A stretch of 64,000 bases of DNA, taken from assembly GCA_046233115.1 (NCBI GenBank), contig JBJXHM010000005.1, positions 248,001-312,000 on the forward strand, read 5' to 3'. Made by a program: the position numbers and the translations under genes. Positions within the stretch are counted from its first letter, which is position 1; each line of letters begins with the position of its first letter. The notes under the pieces are model-generated. The model searched no databases, had not been told where the DNA came from, and was given only the letters and a program-made list of their open reading frames with translations. This stretch comes from JACOMY01 sp046233115 (GTDB lineage Bacteria; Pseudomonadota; Alphaproteobacteria; Kiloniellales; JACOMY01). Below, piece after piece: positions 44,053 to 52,570 of this stretch.

Positions 44053-44775
44053 TCAGGCCGCCTCGACGATGGCCCAGAACTCGTCCAGCTTCAGGCTGGC
44101 GCCGCCGACCAGGGCGCCGTCGACGCCGGGCGTGGAAAGAATCTCGGCGGCGTTCGCCGCCTTGACCGAGCCACCGTAGAGAATCGGGGCACGACGCTCG
44201 GCCATGACCCCACCCAGTGCCGCATGGATCTCCTCGATGTCGGCCGTGGTCGCGGTCAGGCCGGTGCCGATCGCCCAGACCGGCTCGTAGGCCACCACCA
44301 CGTTGTCGGCGCCGTAGCCCTTGGGCAGGCTGCCGGAAAGCTGGCCGGTCACCACCTCGACCGCCCTGCCCGCCTCGCGCTGGTCTTTGGTCTCGCCGAT
44401 GCAGACGATGGGGATGAGGCCGGCCGCCAGCGATCGCTCGGCCTTGGCGCGCACCAGGGCGTCGCTCTCGCCGTGACGCTCGCGGCGCTCGGAGTGGCCG
44501 ACGATGACATAGCGACAGCCGCTTTCCGCGAGCATGCCGGCCGAGATCTCGCCGGTGAAGGCGCCGGGACCGGCTTCGTCGCTGCAGTCCTGTCCGCCGA
44601 CCGCCAGCTTGGGGCCTGCCGCCGCCACAGCCGCGGCTAGCAGATGCGCCGGCGGGCAGACCGCCACGACAGCCGCCGGCGTTGCGCCGACCAGGCGCCG
44701 GGCCAGGCCCGCGACCAGCTCCTGTGTCAGCGCGAGAGATCCGTTCATCTTCCAGTTGCCGGCCACCAAGCGCAT
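44053..44775 (-). CDS. tpiA: Triosephosphate isomerase
   Basis: A 240-residue TIM barrel. The substrate Asn-Lys are in AGNWKMNGS (about 6-14), the electrophilic His in YVIVGHSERRE (about 89), and the catalytic Glu in VAYEPVWAIGTG (about 160-171). The phosphate loop YGGSVKAANA is near the end. The start at 44775 puts RLVAGNWKMNG at the N-terminus as usual; an upstream frame adds only unrelated residues. It is divergent from ppiD. Confidence 0.97.
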   Translation of the reverse strand: MRLVAGNWKMNGSLALTQELVAGLARRLVGATPAAVVAVCPPAHLLAAAVAAAGPKLAVGGQDCSDEAGPGAFTGEISAGMLAESGCRYVIVGHSERRERHGESDALVRAKAERSLAAGLIPIVCIGETKDQREAGRAVEVVTGQLSGSLPKGYGADNVVVAYEPVWAIGTGLTATTADIEEIHAALGGVMAERRAPILYGGSVKAANAAEILSTPGVDGALVGGASLKLDEFWAIVEAA

Positions 44776-45049
44776 GGTTTGCTGTTCCCCTTCATCGTCA
44801 CGGTCAGTTGCGGCCGGGAGGCTTATCACGATCGCCACAAAAGCGCCAAGCCGGGCGTGCAATCAGGCTTTCCTGAGATGACACGGCACCGGAGGGCTCC
44901 CCACGCCCGCGGCCTCACCCGCAGCAGGGGGGCTTTGGCCGTTGCTCAAGCCCAGCCGGCTCACTAGTATGCGCCGACGTTTCTTAAGGACCGCCCGCCG
45001 ATGCCACCGATCGCAGGCCGCGGGCAACAACAGGTGAAGCCAAACTCCC

Positions 45050-46951
45050 ATGGACGATCTGCGTTCCAAGTCGCTCCTCGTGCGAATCACTGTCTATGTG
45101 CTCTTCGGGTTGCTCATCCTCTCGTTCGGGCTCTGGGGAATCCAAGACTACATAACCAGCAGCAGCGAGCCCGACGAGATCGCCGACGTCGACGGCACCG
45201 CGATCGCGCTGGCCGACTACGAGAACCGGCTGCAGATCGAGTCGCGGCAGTTCCAGCAGCGCACCCGTGAGCCGCTGACTCGCGAGATGCTGCTGGCCAC
45301 CGGCATCGCCCAGCGCGCCATGCGGGTGCTGGTGGAGCGCGCGCTGCTGGATCGCCTGTCGCAGGACCTGGGGCTCGCGGTGGCGCCGGAGCAGGTGCTG
45401 GAGCGCATCGCCCAGCAGCGGCAGTTCCAGGACGCCAAGGGCAGCTTCGACCAGAACCGCTACCTCGCCCTGCTGCAGAGCAGCGGCATCCGCCCGGAGC
45501 AGTACGAGGCCGAGGTCCGCGCCGATCTGGAGCGACAGTACATCCTGAGCTCGCTGATTTACGGAGCCCAGATGCCGGACAGCGGCTCCGAGCGCATCTT
45601 CGGCTGGCGCCAGGAAGAGCGGACCCTCTCCTACGCCTCGGTCCCAGCACCGGCCGCCGACAGCCTGGAGGCGCCGGACGAGGCGACGCTGAAGGCTCTC
45701 TACGAGGACCGTAAGGCCAGCTTCCGGGCCCCCGAGTACCGCCGGGTGACCCTGCTGCACATCACCCCCGACGCCTTCCTCGATTCGGTGGAGGTCTCCG
45801 ACCAGGAACTAGCCGACGCCGTGGCCGCCCAGCAGGACAGCTTCGGCTCGCCCGAGCTGCGCTCCTGGCGCCAGGTGATCTTCCAGAGCGAGGCCGACGC
45901 CGCGGCCGCCAAGGCCGAGATCGAGGCCGGCAAGAGCCTGGCCGATGCCTCCAGCGCGCACAAGGGCTCCGCCCCGGCCGCCCTGCCGCTGCAGCCCAAG
46001 ACCCGGGTCGAGGGCCTGCTGCCGCAGCTCGCCGACGCCGTCTTCGGCGACAGCAAGGCCGGCGACATCGTGCTGGCGCGCACGCCGCTCGGCTGGCACG
46101 TGATCGAGATCACCGAGGTGGTGCCGCATGCAGCGGCGGCGCCCGAGACGGTGGAGGCGACGGTTCGCAACGATCTGAAGATGGAGAAGGCGGTCGACGC
46201 GATGGTCGCCTTCGTCAACGAGGTCGATTCCGAGCTCTCGACCGGTGCCACCCTGGACGAGGCCGCCAGCCAGCTGGCGCTCAACTTGCGGACCATCGAG
46301 GCGATCGACCGGCGCGGCAACGGCAAGGACGGCCAGCCAGTGGCCGACCTGCCCGACCCGCAGGACTTCCTGGGCCTGGTCTTCGATTCCGACAGCGGCG
46401 TCGATTCCCTGCTGCAGGAGGCCAAGGACGGCAGCTTCTTCGCCTTCCGCGTCGACGAGATCATGCCTGCGGCCGACCGGCCGTTCGCCGACGTCGAGCA
46501 GCAGGTGCTGGCGGTCTGGCGCACCGAGGAGGCGCAGCGCCTGGCGCTGGCCGACGCTGAGGCGCTGGCCGAGAAGATCAAGGCTGGCGAGATGACCTTC
46601 GAGGCGGCGGCGCAGAGCCTGGGCCAACCGGTGCTGAGCGCGCCCACCATGTCGCGGGTGAAGACCCCGCCGCAGCTCCAGACCATGCCGGAGTTGGTGC
46701 GCGCCGCCTTCCAGCACCCCAAGGGCGAGCCCTTCGCGGTCAAGGCCGGCAATGGAGCCGTGCTGGCCGAGGTCACCGGGATCACCGAGGTCGGACCGGA
46801 CAGCGACGAAGAGGGCTACAAGACCCTGCAGTCGGCACTCAACCGCGACATGCGTGAGGACCTCCTGGCCGGCTTCATCGCCAGCCTCGAGACGGTCTAT
46901 CCGGTGCGCTATAACGGCGATGCGCTCGACCAGGCGCTCTCCCGCTTCTAG
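45050..46951 (+). CDS. ppiD: Peptidyl-prolyl cis-trans isomerase, PpiD/SurA-like membrane-anchored chaperone
   Basis: A 633-residue periplasmic folding factor. One N-terminal membrane anchor (YVLFGLLILSFGLWGIQDY, about 15-33) is followed by a SurA-type N-domain (REMLLATGIAQRAMRVLVER). Parvulin-like domains come next: SWRQVIFQSEADAAAAKAEI, then GDIVLARTPLGWHVIEI near 345. The C-terminal third is helical. PpiD helps folding of proteins leaving the Sec translocon. It lies immediately before trpE, a common alphaproteobacterial arrangement. Confidence 0.92.
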   Translation: MDDLRSKSLLVRITVYVLFGLLILSFGLWGIQDYITSSSEPDEIADVDGTAIALADYENRLQIESRQFQQRTREPLTREMLLATGIAQRAMRVLVERALLDRLSQDLGLAVAPEQVLERIAQQRQFQDAKGSFDQNRYLALLQSSGIRPEQYEAEVRADLERQYILSSLIYGAQMPDSGSERIFGWRQEERTLSYASVPAPAADSLEAPDEATLKALYEDRKASFRAPEYRRVTLLHITPDAFLDSVEVSDQELADAVAAQQDSFGSPELRSWRQVIFQSEADAAAAKAEIEAGKSLADASSAHKGSAPAALPLQPKTRVEGLLPQLADAVFGDSKAGDIVLARTPLGWHVIEITEVVPHAAAAPETVEATVRNDLKMEKAVDAMVAFVNEVDSELSTGATLDEAASQLALNLRTIEAIDRRGNGKDGQPVADLPDPQDFLGLVFDSDSGVDSLLQEAKDGSFFAFRVDEIMPAADRPFADVEQQVLAVWRTEEAQRLALADAEALAEKIKAGEMTFEAAAQSLGQPVLSAPTMSRVKTPPQLQTMPELVRAAFQHPKGEPFAVKAGNGAVLAEVTGITEVGPDSDEEGYKTLQSALNRDMREDLLAGFIASLETVYPVRYNGDALDQALSRF

Positions 46952-47064
46952 TGCCTGTCGGGCCCTGAGGTGATCGCCCCCCGCACCCCCACTCCTCGTT
47001 TGGACAGCAGATCCTCCGCGCGCCCCATTTCCTTTGCCGGAGATTTGCTCTAAAGGCAGGCCGC

Positions 47065-48579
47065 ATGCAAAGCCATCCTGACTTCGACGCCTTCGCGGCC
47101 GCCTACGAGGCCGGCAAGCCGCAGGTGCTTTCCACCCGCATGGTGGCCGATCTGGAGACTCCGGTCTCGGCCTACCTGAAGCTCTGCGGCGAGCGCCCCT
47201 TCAGCGCCCTCTTCGAGTCGGTCGAAGGCGGCGCCACCATCGGGCGCTACTCCTTCATCGTGACGCGCCCCGACCTGATCTGGCGCTGCCAGGGCCGCAA
47301 GACGGAGATCAACCGCAAGGCCCGCTACGACCTGGAGGCCTTCGAGCCGCTGGATGAAGAGCCGCTGGAGAGCCTGCGCAAGCTGGTCCGTGAGTGTCGG
47401 ATCGAGCTGCCGGCACACCTGCCGCCGATGGCGGCCGGCCTGGTCGGCTTCATGGGCTACGACACCGTGCGCCTGATGGAGCGCCTGCCAGAGGACAATC
47501 CCTCCGTCATCGACATTCCCGACGGCCTCTTCATGCGCCCGACCCTGGTCGCCGTCTTCGACCGGGTCGAGGACATGATCACGCTCTGCACCCCGGTCTG
47601 GCCCTCGGTCGAGATCTCGGCCCGGGCCGCCTATGGCCGTGCCCTGGAGCGCCTCTCCGACGTGGTTGCCGACTTCGACCGCGCCCTGCCGCCGCAGCGC
47701 GCCGCGGGCGAGGTGCCCGAGGCCCTGCCGAAGGAGGCCGAGAGCAACGTCACCAAGGCCGACTACGAGGCCATGGTCGAGAAGGCCAAGGACTACATCC
47801 TGGCCGGCGACGCCTTCCAGATCGTGCTGTCGCAGCGTTTCTCCCTGCCCTTCACGCTCTCGCCCTTCGCCCTCTATAGGGCACTGCGCCGGCTCAACCC
47901 CTCGCCCTTCCTGGTCTACGGCAGCTTCGGCGACTTCTCGGTCGTCGCCTCCAGCCCGGAGATCCTGGTGCGCCTGCGCGGCGACCAGGTGACCATCCGG
48001 CCGCTGGCCGGCACCCGCCGCCGCGGCGCCGACAGCGAGGAGGATCTGGCGCTGGCCGAGGAGTTGCTGGCCGACCCCAAGGAACTGGCCGAGCACCTGA
48101 TGTTGCTGGACTTGGGGCGCAATGACGTTGGCCGGGTCTCGGCGCTGCGCTCGGTCCGGGTGACCGAGAAGTTCGTGATCGAGCGCTACAGCCACGTCAT
48201 GCACATCGTCTCCAACGTGGAGGGCCGCCTGCGCGAGGGCTTCGAGGCGATCGACGCGCTGATCGCTGGCTTCCCGGCCGGCACCCTGTCGGGCGCGCCC
48301 AAGGTCAGGGCGATGGAGATCATCGAGGAGTTGGAGCCCGACCGGCGCAGCCTCTACGGCGGCTGCATCGGCTATTTCGGCGCCAACGGTGACATGGATA
48401 GCTGCATCGCACTGCGCACCGCGGTGGTGAAGGACGGGCGCATGTTCGTCCAGGCCGGCGCCGGAGTGGTCGCCGACAGCAACCCCGAGTCCGAGTACCG
48501 CGAGTGCCAGCAGAAGGCGAGCGCCCTCTTCCGCGCCGCCGAGGAAGCCGTCCGCTTCGCCAGTCGCCAGGGGAACTAG
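47065..48579 (+). CDS. trpE: Anthranilate synthase component I
   Basis: A 504-residue chorismate-using enzyme. The Trp feedback site appears as FESVEGGATIGRYSF (LLES-type) near 52-66. The catalytic core has RPLAGTRRRGADSEED, LLDLGRNDVGRVS, FPAGTLSGAPKVRAMEII and the terminal QAGAGVVADSNPESEY. It produces anthranilate with a TrpG glutaminase, but no trpG follows. Instead the DNA changes into an accessory region 70-200 bp after the stop. No trp leader peptide with clustered Trp codons was seen upstream. Confidence 0.96.
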   Translation: MQSHPDFDAFAAAYEAGKPQVLSTRMVADLETPVSAYLKLCGERPFSALFESVEGGATIGRYSFIVTRPDLIWRCQGRKTEINRKARYDLEAFEPLDEEPLESLRKLVRECRIELPAHLPPMAAGLVGFMGYDTVRLMERLPEDNPSVIDIPDGLFMRPTLVAVFDRVEDMITLCTPVWPSVEISARAAYGRALERLSDVVADFDRALPPQRAAGEVPEALPKEAESNVTKADYEAMVEKAKDYILAGDAFQIVLSQRFSLPFTLSPFALYRALRRLNPSPFLVYGSFGDFSVVASSPEILVRLRGDQVTIRPLAGTRRRGADSEEDLALAEELLADPKELAEHLMLLDLGRNDVGRVSALRSVRVTEKFVIERYSHVMHIVSNVEGRLREGFEAIDALIAGFPAGTLSGAPKVRAMEIIEELEPDRRSLYGGCIGYFGANGDMDSCIALRTAVVKDGRMFVQAGAGVVADSNPESEYRECQQKASALFRAAEEAVRFASRQGN

Positions 48580-49058
48580 GAGGGGAACTCGAGCGCCGCT
48601 TCCGCTGCCCTCCGTGTTTCCGACGCCCGCCTCGTGGAAGATCAGGCGCCCCGCCGCTGACGGCGGGCGCGCGTCCGGCCAGGCCTAGAACCTAACAGCC
48701 GCCACGGCATTCGACTCTTGAAGGCCGCTCGCCACAGTTTCTTGAGCACGCCGTACTCACCTGGAACCGGTGCCACCCGACTTCCCCCGGCGCGACTAGG
48801 CCGCATTTTTTTGCGGCCGGCATTTCTTAAAAATCAACTTCATACTTTATGCTTCTGTCAGCCATTTGCGCTTCGATAGGGCTGATAAGAGCAAGCATCA
48901 ATCTGATATACATTTCTGTTTTATGAAGACCTTTGCGTCAAAATGCTTCTTATAAAGCGCCTTCCAAACGAAGGCGGTCATAATATTACAATGAAACGAC
49001 GACATTTACGAAATGATGCTCCAGTTACGGTGACACAAATAGGATATCCGGAGGCGCC
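48580..49058. other. Junction between trpE and the accessory surface-decoration region
   Basis: A non-coding stretch of about 480 bp. It contains a hairpin CCCGCCG-CTGA-CGGCGGG (48650-48667) likely ending trpE transcription, and a second perfect palindrome GGCCGCA-T6-TGCGGCC type at 48799-48818. The GC content then drops sharply to about 49020, with a third hairpin CGCCTTC/GAAGGCG at 48958-48976. The AT-rich part presumably carries the formyltransferase promoter; its ribosome site is CCGGAGG. The composition step marks the left edge of the acquired block (inference). Confidence 0.55.
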
Positions 49059-49991
49059 ATGCTCGATTCCAAGCTATCCCGGTCCCTCTGGCTCGCACTG
49101 CAGAGAGGCGATCTCGACCGCCAGAGGATCGACCGGTCGGATGCCTGCTGGGGGACTCTCTATCAACCCGCTGCCTCCGAGATATCCGATGCCGGACAGC
49201 AGGGCTTGAGGGTCCTTGCAATGACCAGCTTCACGGTTGGTCGGGCCACGCTACAAGCGATCGTCCGCCATCAGCGTCGCGCCCCACAGGCCCTGAGATT
49301 GGTCGGCATGGTGACCGACGACCCTCTCGATCCACGGGCCAGAATCGGTCGGCGGAAGCGGGCCTGGAAGTACCTCTCCCCGGAAGCCGGCGCAGCACTT
49401 CTCGGCTCGACGATCGAGACCGCTCTCTGCGCAGGCGCACCGGCCTATACCGGGGAGATCAAGTCGCCCTGGTTCCGGGAGCTGCTGCGCGAGTGGCAAC
49501 CGGACGTCTTGATCTGCTGCTGCCTTGGCCAGGTCATCGACCGAGCGATCGTCGAGAGCCTGCCGCTTGGCGCCTACAACCTGCACCCCTCCGATCTCAG
49601 CAAGGGTCGGGGCGCCGGCTTTGCCCCCCACGAAGACGCCTTCTCGCGTCGGGCACTGACCGCACGCTGGACCATTCACCACATCACCGAGGAACTCGAT
49701 GGCGGACCGGTGGTTGGTGTCTCGCCACCCGTGTTCATCAGAAACCGGTTCGGTGGCCTACCCGCGACGCCGATGCACTACTATGACCGGATGATCACTG
49801 CCTTGCCCAGCATAACCAGACAACTGCTGGATGCCTTGATCGCGCGGCACCGCAACCGGATCCGCGGGCCACTCGAGCGGATCAAGCTGCGCAGAATTCC
49901 TACCCTCGCGGCATTCGGTGCGCAGCGCGGACCGAGGCCATGGCCCCACGAGGAGACCATCAGCGCAGGCTGGAGCCGTCCACAGCCCTAG
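49059..49991 (+). CDS. Formyltransferase-fold protein (methionyl-tRNA/sugar formyltransferase-like)
   Basis: A 310-residue protein. The central part is a formyl-transfer domain with the catalytic triad in place: Asn174 and His176 in AYNLHPSDLSKGRG, and Asp214 in HITEELDGGPVVG. No C-terminal Met-tRNA-binding domain is evident; instead a basic tail (RGPLERIKLRRIP) follows. Such stand-alone domains occur in sugar N-formyltransferases of surface glycans. The first ~50 residues are not recognisable. GGAGG 6 bases before ATG fixes the start. The stop TAG belongs to a dispersed repeat. A sugar substrate is inferred from neighbours, not shown. Confidence 0.75.
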   Translation: MLDSKLSRSLWLALQRGDLDRQRIDRSDACWGTLYQPAASEISDAGQQGLRVLAMTSFTVGRATLQAIVRHQRRAPQALRLVGMVTDDPLDPRARIGRRKRAWKYLSPEAGAALLGSTIETALCAGAPAYTGEIKSPWFRELLREWQPDVLICCCLGQVIDRAIVESLPLGAYNLHPSDLSKGRGAGFAPHEDAFSRRALTARWTIHHITEELDGGPVVGVSPPVFIRNRFGGLPATPMHYYDRMITALPSITRQLLDALIARHRNRIRGPLERIKLRRIPTLAAFGAQRGPRPWPHEETISAGWSRPQP

Positions 49992-50039
49992 AGTGGATAC
50001 ACGCGGCCAGGTGATTCCACCTGATCGCGATTCGCTCTA
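49989..50039 (+). repeat. Dispersed palindromic repeat, copy 4 (module B only)
   Basis: A single diverged module B, TAGAGTGGATAC... ending in CCACCTGATCGCGATTCGC and TCTA. Its left TAG is the stop of the formyltransferase gene and its right end, read on the minus strand, gives the TAG stop of the converging SGNH-like gene. A double convergent role as a bidirectional terminator is possible. Confidence 0.8.
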
Positions 50040-50948
50040 ACGCACACTCCCGGAGCAAGCCACGCCAACCGCTCGGACACCGCTCCCGGCCTGCACCCTC
50101 TCCAGGATCTGCTGTAGCACCATCGCACCGTAGAGGCCGTTGGCATGGGTGGCGTCGTCGCGGAGCTCCGCCAGCAGGAAACCCTCCGCATCGCAGGCAG
50201 CCGCCGGAGGATCGATCGTGTCGATGGCGTTGCGCGCGCAGTGCTCACGCAGCAGCGCACAGTGGATCCGGTAGATCTTCAACCGCAGGGCCGGCGGAAC
50301 CAGGCCGTAGTCGTCACGCCCCTGGTAGGCCGGCGGAAGGAGATCGCGCAGATCGTCCAGACGCAGCGGCGGCGGTGAGATGATGTGCACCAGCGGCATC
50401 CCGAAGATCTGCTGCAACTTGACCATCATCTCGAAGTGCAGCTTGGCCAAACGCCCCAGCAGGTCGCGCATCATCGCATACGGAATGAGCACGCGACCGG
50501 GATCGAGGTCGCGGTCGTCTGCCGACTGCAGTACCTGGAGCGGGAGCGCGTGGTCCAGCAGCGCCAGACGGTGAAAGGTATTGCCGCCGATCATCGAGAA
50601 GAGGTGCTTCGGCGCATAGCGCTCCCGTAGCTTCGCGCTGGGGCCGCGGTTCTCGACCAGGGCCTCATCATCAACCTCATGGAAATTGACCAGTGCGATG
50701 GCCGGGTTTGGGCGTTCAGCCAACGCCAGCTTCATCGAGCCGACATGACTGTGACCGACCACCAGAATTGACGAAGCGTCCCTGCCCAACGGCCTATCCC
50801 CACAACCCGCTACGCTCATCCCGATCTGCAGGAGACAATCCCTTAAAGACAGCGGTGATTGCAGCGCCAGACGCACCATACCTTTGATGTTTGCGAGCCA
50901 ACGTTGTGCGGTCGGCCCTTCCTTAGTGGTGACTTGAATAGCAGACAA
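50037..50948 (-). CDS. SGNH-like protein, paralogue 1
   Basis: About 303 residues if started at the TTG; ATG starts at 50879 or 50822 are alternatives because no strong ribosome site decides. The core (about 58-285) has SGNH-like blocks: VVGHSHVGS (block I with Ser67, GHS instead of GDS), MIGGNTFH (block III Asn) and DDATHANGLYG (block V Asp265 and His268). It is clearly paralogous to the product of 52563-53288, sharing LIPYxMMRDxL, VHxISPPPL and VPPxLRLKxYRI. SGNH enzymes are esterases or acyltransferases on glycans and lipids. No signal peptide is seen. I do not recognise a named family. Confidence 0.65.
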   Translation of the reverse strand: MSAIQVTTKEGPTAQRWLANIKGMVRLALQSPLSLRDCLLQIGMSVAGCGDRPLGRDASSILVVGHSHVGSMKLALAERPNPAIALVNFHEVDDEALVENRGPSAKLRERYAPKHLFSMIGGNTFHRLALLDHALPLQVLQSADDRDLDPGRVLIPYAMMRDLLGRLAKLHFEMMVKLQQIFGMPLVHIISPPPLRLDDLRDLLPPAYQGRDDYGLVPPALRLKIYRIHCALLREHCARNAIDTIDPPAAACDAEGFLLAELRDDATHANGLYGAMVLQQILERVQAGSGVRAVGVACSGSVR

Positions 50949-51223
50949 CGGCTCAGAGCGTCATTGCCAAGCAGACGCGCGGGGGAGCCAACCAGGGCGG
51001 GCAGCCCAAGACGGACGGCCCAGAATGGGAGTCATTGAGCCGCTGAGATTCTCTCAAGTTCTCAAAAGCATAGAGCAGCTTTTCGAGACCGCGTCGCAAC
51101 GATTTCGCCGCACCCTACGCAGCCGCGACACAGAAAGCGCGATCTCAAGCCGCAGTCCGCCCAAGCCTGCCGGAACCCGGGACGTCGATCAAACTGCCTG
51201 CTGCCTTGCGGACCGTCCTCCAA

Positions 51224-52570
51224 TCAACTGTTCGAGATGCTCTCCTCGTCGCAGAGGATGTCGTTCAAGCGCTTCATCTCCTCCAGAAAGTCGTCTGCCT
51301 GCTTGGAGGCCTTCCCCGCCGGCTCCACCGTCTGGCCGCCCTGCTTGCGCGCTTGTGCCGAGCCCGGAGCGCCTTCGGCTCTCTTCCCGTCCGGCCGGCG
51401 CCTACCCTGCTGACCCTGCCGGCGCCGTTCCTCGCGCTCTTGCTTCGCCAGCTCCCTCTGACGGACTCGCTCCTCCCGTTGCCGCTGCCGCTCCGCCCTC
51501 AACCGTTGGCGTTCTTCCCGCTCTGCTTTCCGTTCGCTGGCAATTGCCTTGGCGGACTTTGCGGCCTCTCGCCGGACTACCGACGCTTCGCCCTCGATCA
51601 AGTCGACATCCAGGTTGGCATAGTGCTTCAGGAAGAGCTTCATCACGTAAGCGACGCCCTCTGGCCGGACCTCCCGGCAATCCTCAGCGAAGAAGCGCTC
51701 CCGGTGGTAGGGGTTGTTCACGATCTCGAAGGAGGGGAAATAGTCGCAGTTGTCGAACACCTCGGTCAGGGCCTCCGCAGCCACGCGCAGCACCGATTTG
51801 GAGTAGACGGTCGAGACGAAGACATGCCGGTCCATATAGGTCGCATTCAGGGGGACCGGCGAAACCGTGAGAATGAACTTCGCCGCAGGATTCACCTGGC
51901 GAATGAACGCCAACGACCACTGCATGTCCTCGATCACCTCTGCGACCGTGAAGTTCTTGAAAGCATAGAGGTCCGGATCGAACGAACCGCCGGCCACGCC
52001 CGGCGCCAGCGGAAAGACAGCGCCGTCGCGCCGGTCAACCCAGGCCTCGGTCAGGCCGAGGGTAAAGACGAAGCACGACAGACTCTCGATCGCCGTACGC
52101 ACCGCAGCGAGGTGTTTGGTCCGATCAGCCTCCAGCTCGACATCGTTGATAAAGCCGCCAGGGTGGATCTGCGGCCGAAAAGGATCGACCAGGGCGCCGC
52201 CGGCTCCGACCCAAGCCCGTTCGACCGGATCGAAGCGTCCGTAGGCGCGCTCCAGTAGCTGACGCAGTTGACGCGCCGTATAGAGGTTGCCGTAGCGCGC
52301 GGTAAAGGCACCGTAGTGATACTTCTCGGCGATGGGCTGCGGGATGATGGGATGAGGTGTCTCGGTTACCAGATAGTTGAACCCGACCCGCTGCAGCTCC
52401 TTGGCGACATGCTGCGCGAAACAGCTTCCGGCTGTCGCGATCGGTTCTTCGGCATCCAAGGAGAAAGATACCTTGACGATTGGGTCAAACTTTTCACCGG
52501 TGGCAATCGCCGGCTCCTTGTTCCAGAATTGGTAGTCCGGCTTGCCTATATAAGGATGGTTTTTAGCCAT
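51224..52570 (-). CDS. GSCFA-domain protein with long charged C-terminal tail
   Basis: A 448-residue protein. Residues about 25-320 are a GSCFA domain, named after the motif present here as ATAGSCFAQHVAKEL (48-52 GSCFA). TLGLTEAWVDR (about 170-180) and LTVSPVPLNATY (about 234-245) are further family blocks. GSCFA proteins are SGNH-related and of unproven activity. Residues about 333-395 are a very charged Arg/Glu/Gln run (RAERQRQREERVRQRELAKQ type), probably helical, then a Gly/Lys/Gln-rich linker and an acidic end (DDFLEEMKRLNDIL). The start overlaps the stop of the upstream SGNH-like gene by 8 bp, implying coupled translation. No signal peptide is visible. Confidence 0.82.
   Translation of the reverse strand: MAKNHPYIGKPDYQFWNKEPAIATGEKFDPIVKVSFSLDAEEPIATAGSCFAQHVAKELQRVGFNYLVTETPHPIIPQPIAEKYHYGAFTARYGNLYTARQLRQLLERAYGRFDPVERAWVGAGGALVDPFRPQIHPGGFINDVELEADRTKHLAAVRTAIESLSCFVFTLGLTEAWVDRRDGAVFPLAPGVAGGSFDPDLYAFKNFTVAEVIEDMQWSLAFIRQVNPAAKFILTVSPVPLNATYMDRHVFVSTVYSKSVLRVAAEALTEVFDNCDYFPSFEIVNNPYHRERFFAEDCREVRPEGVAYVMKLFLKHYANLDVDLIEGEASVVRREAAKSAKAIASERKAEREERQRLRAERQRQREERVRQRELAKQEREERRRQGQQGRRRPDGKRAEGAPGSAQARKQGGQTVEPAGKASKQADDFLEEMKRLNDILCDEESISNS

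Noticed and set aside
47040..47062. TTTGCTCTAAAG before trpE as a fragment of the dispersed repeat
   Set aside because: Only about 10 bases resemble the arm and there is no paired arm or inner hairpin.
46952..47064. trp attenuator/leader peptide upstream of trpE
   Set aside because: No short frame with clustered TGG codons and no alternative hairpins were found.
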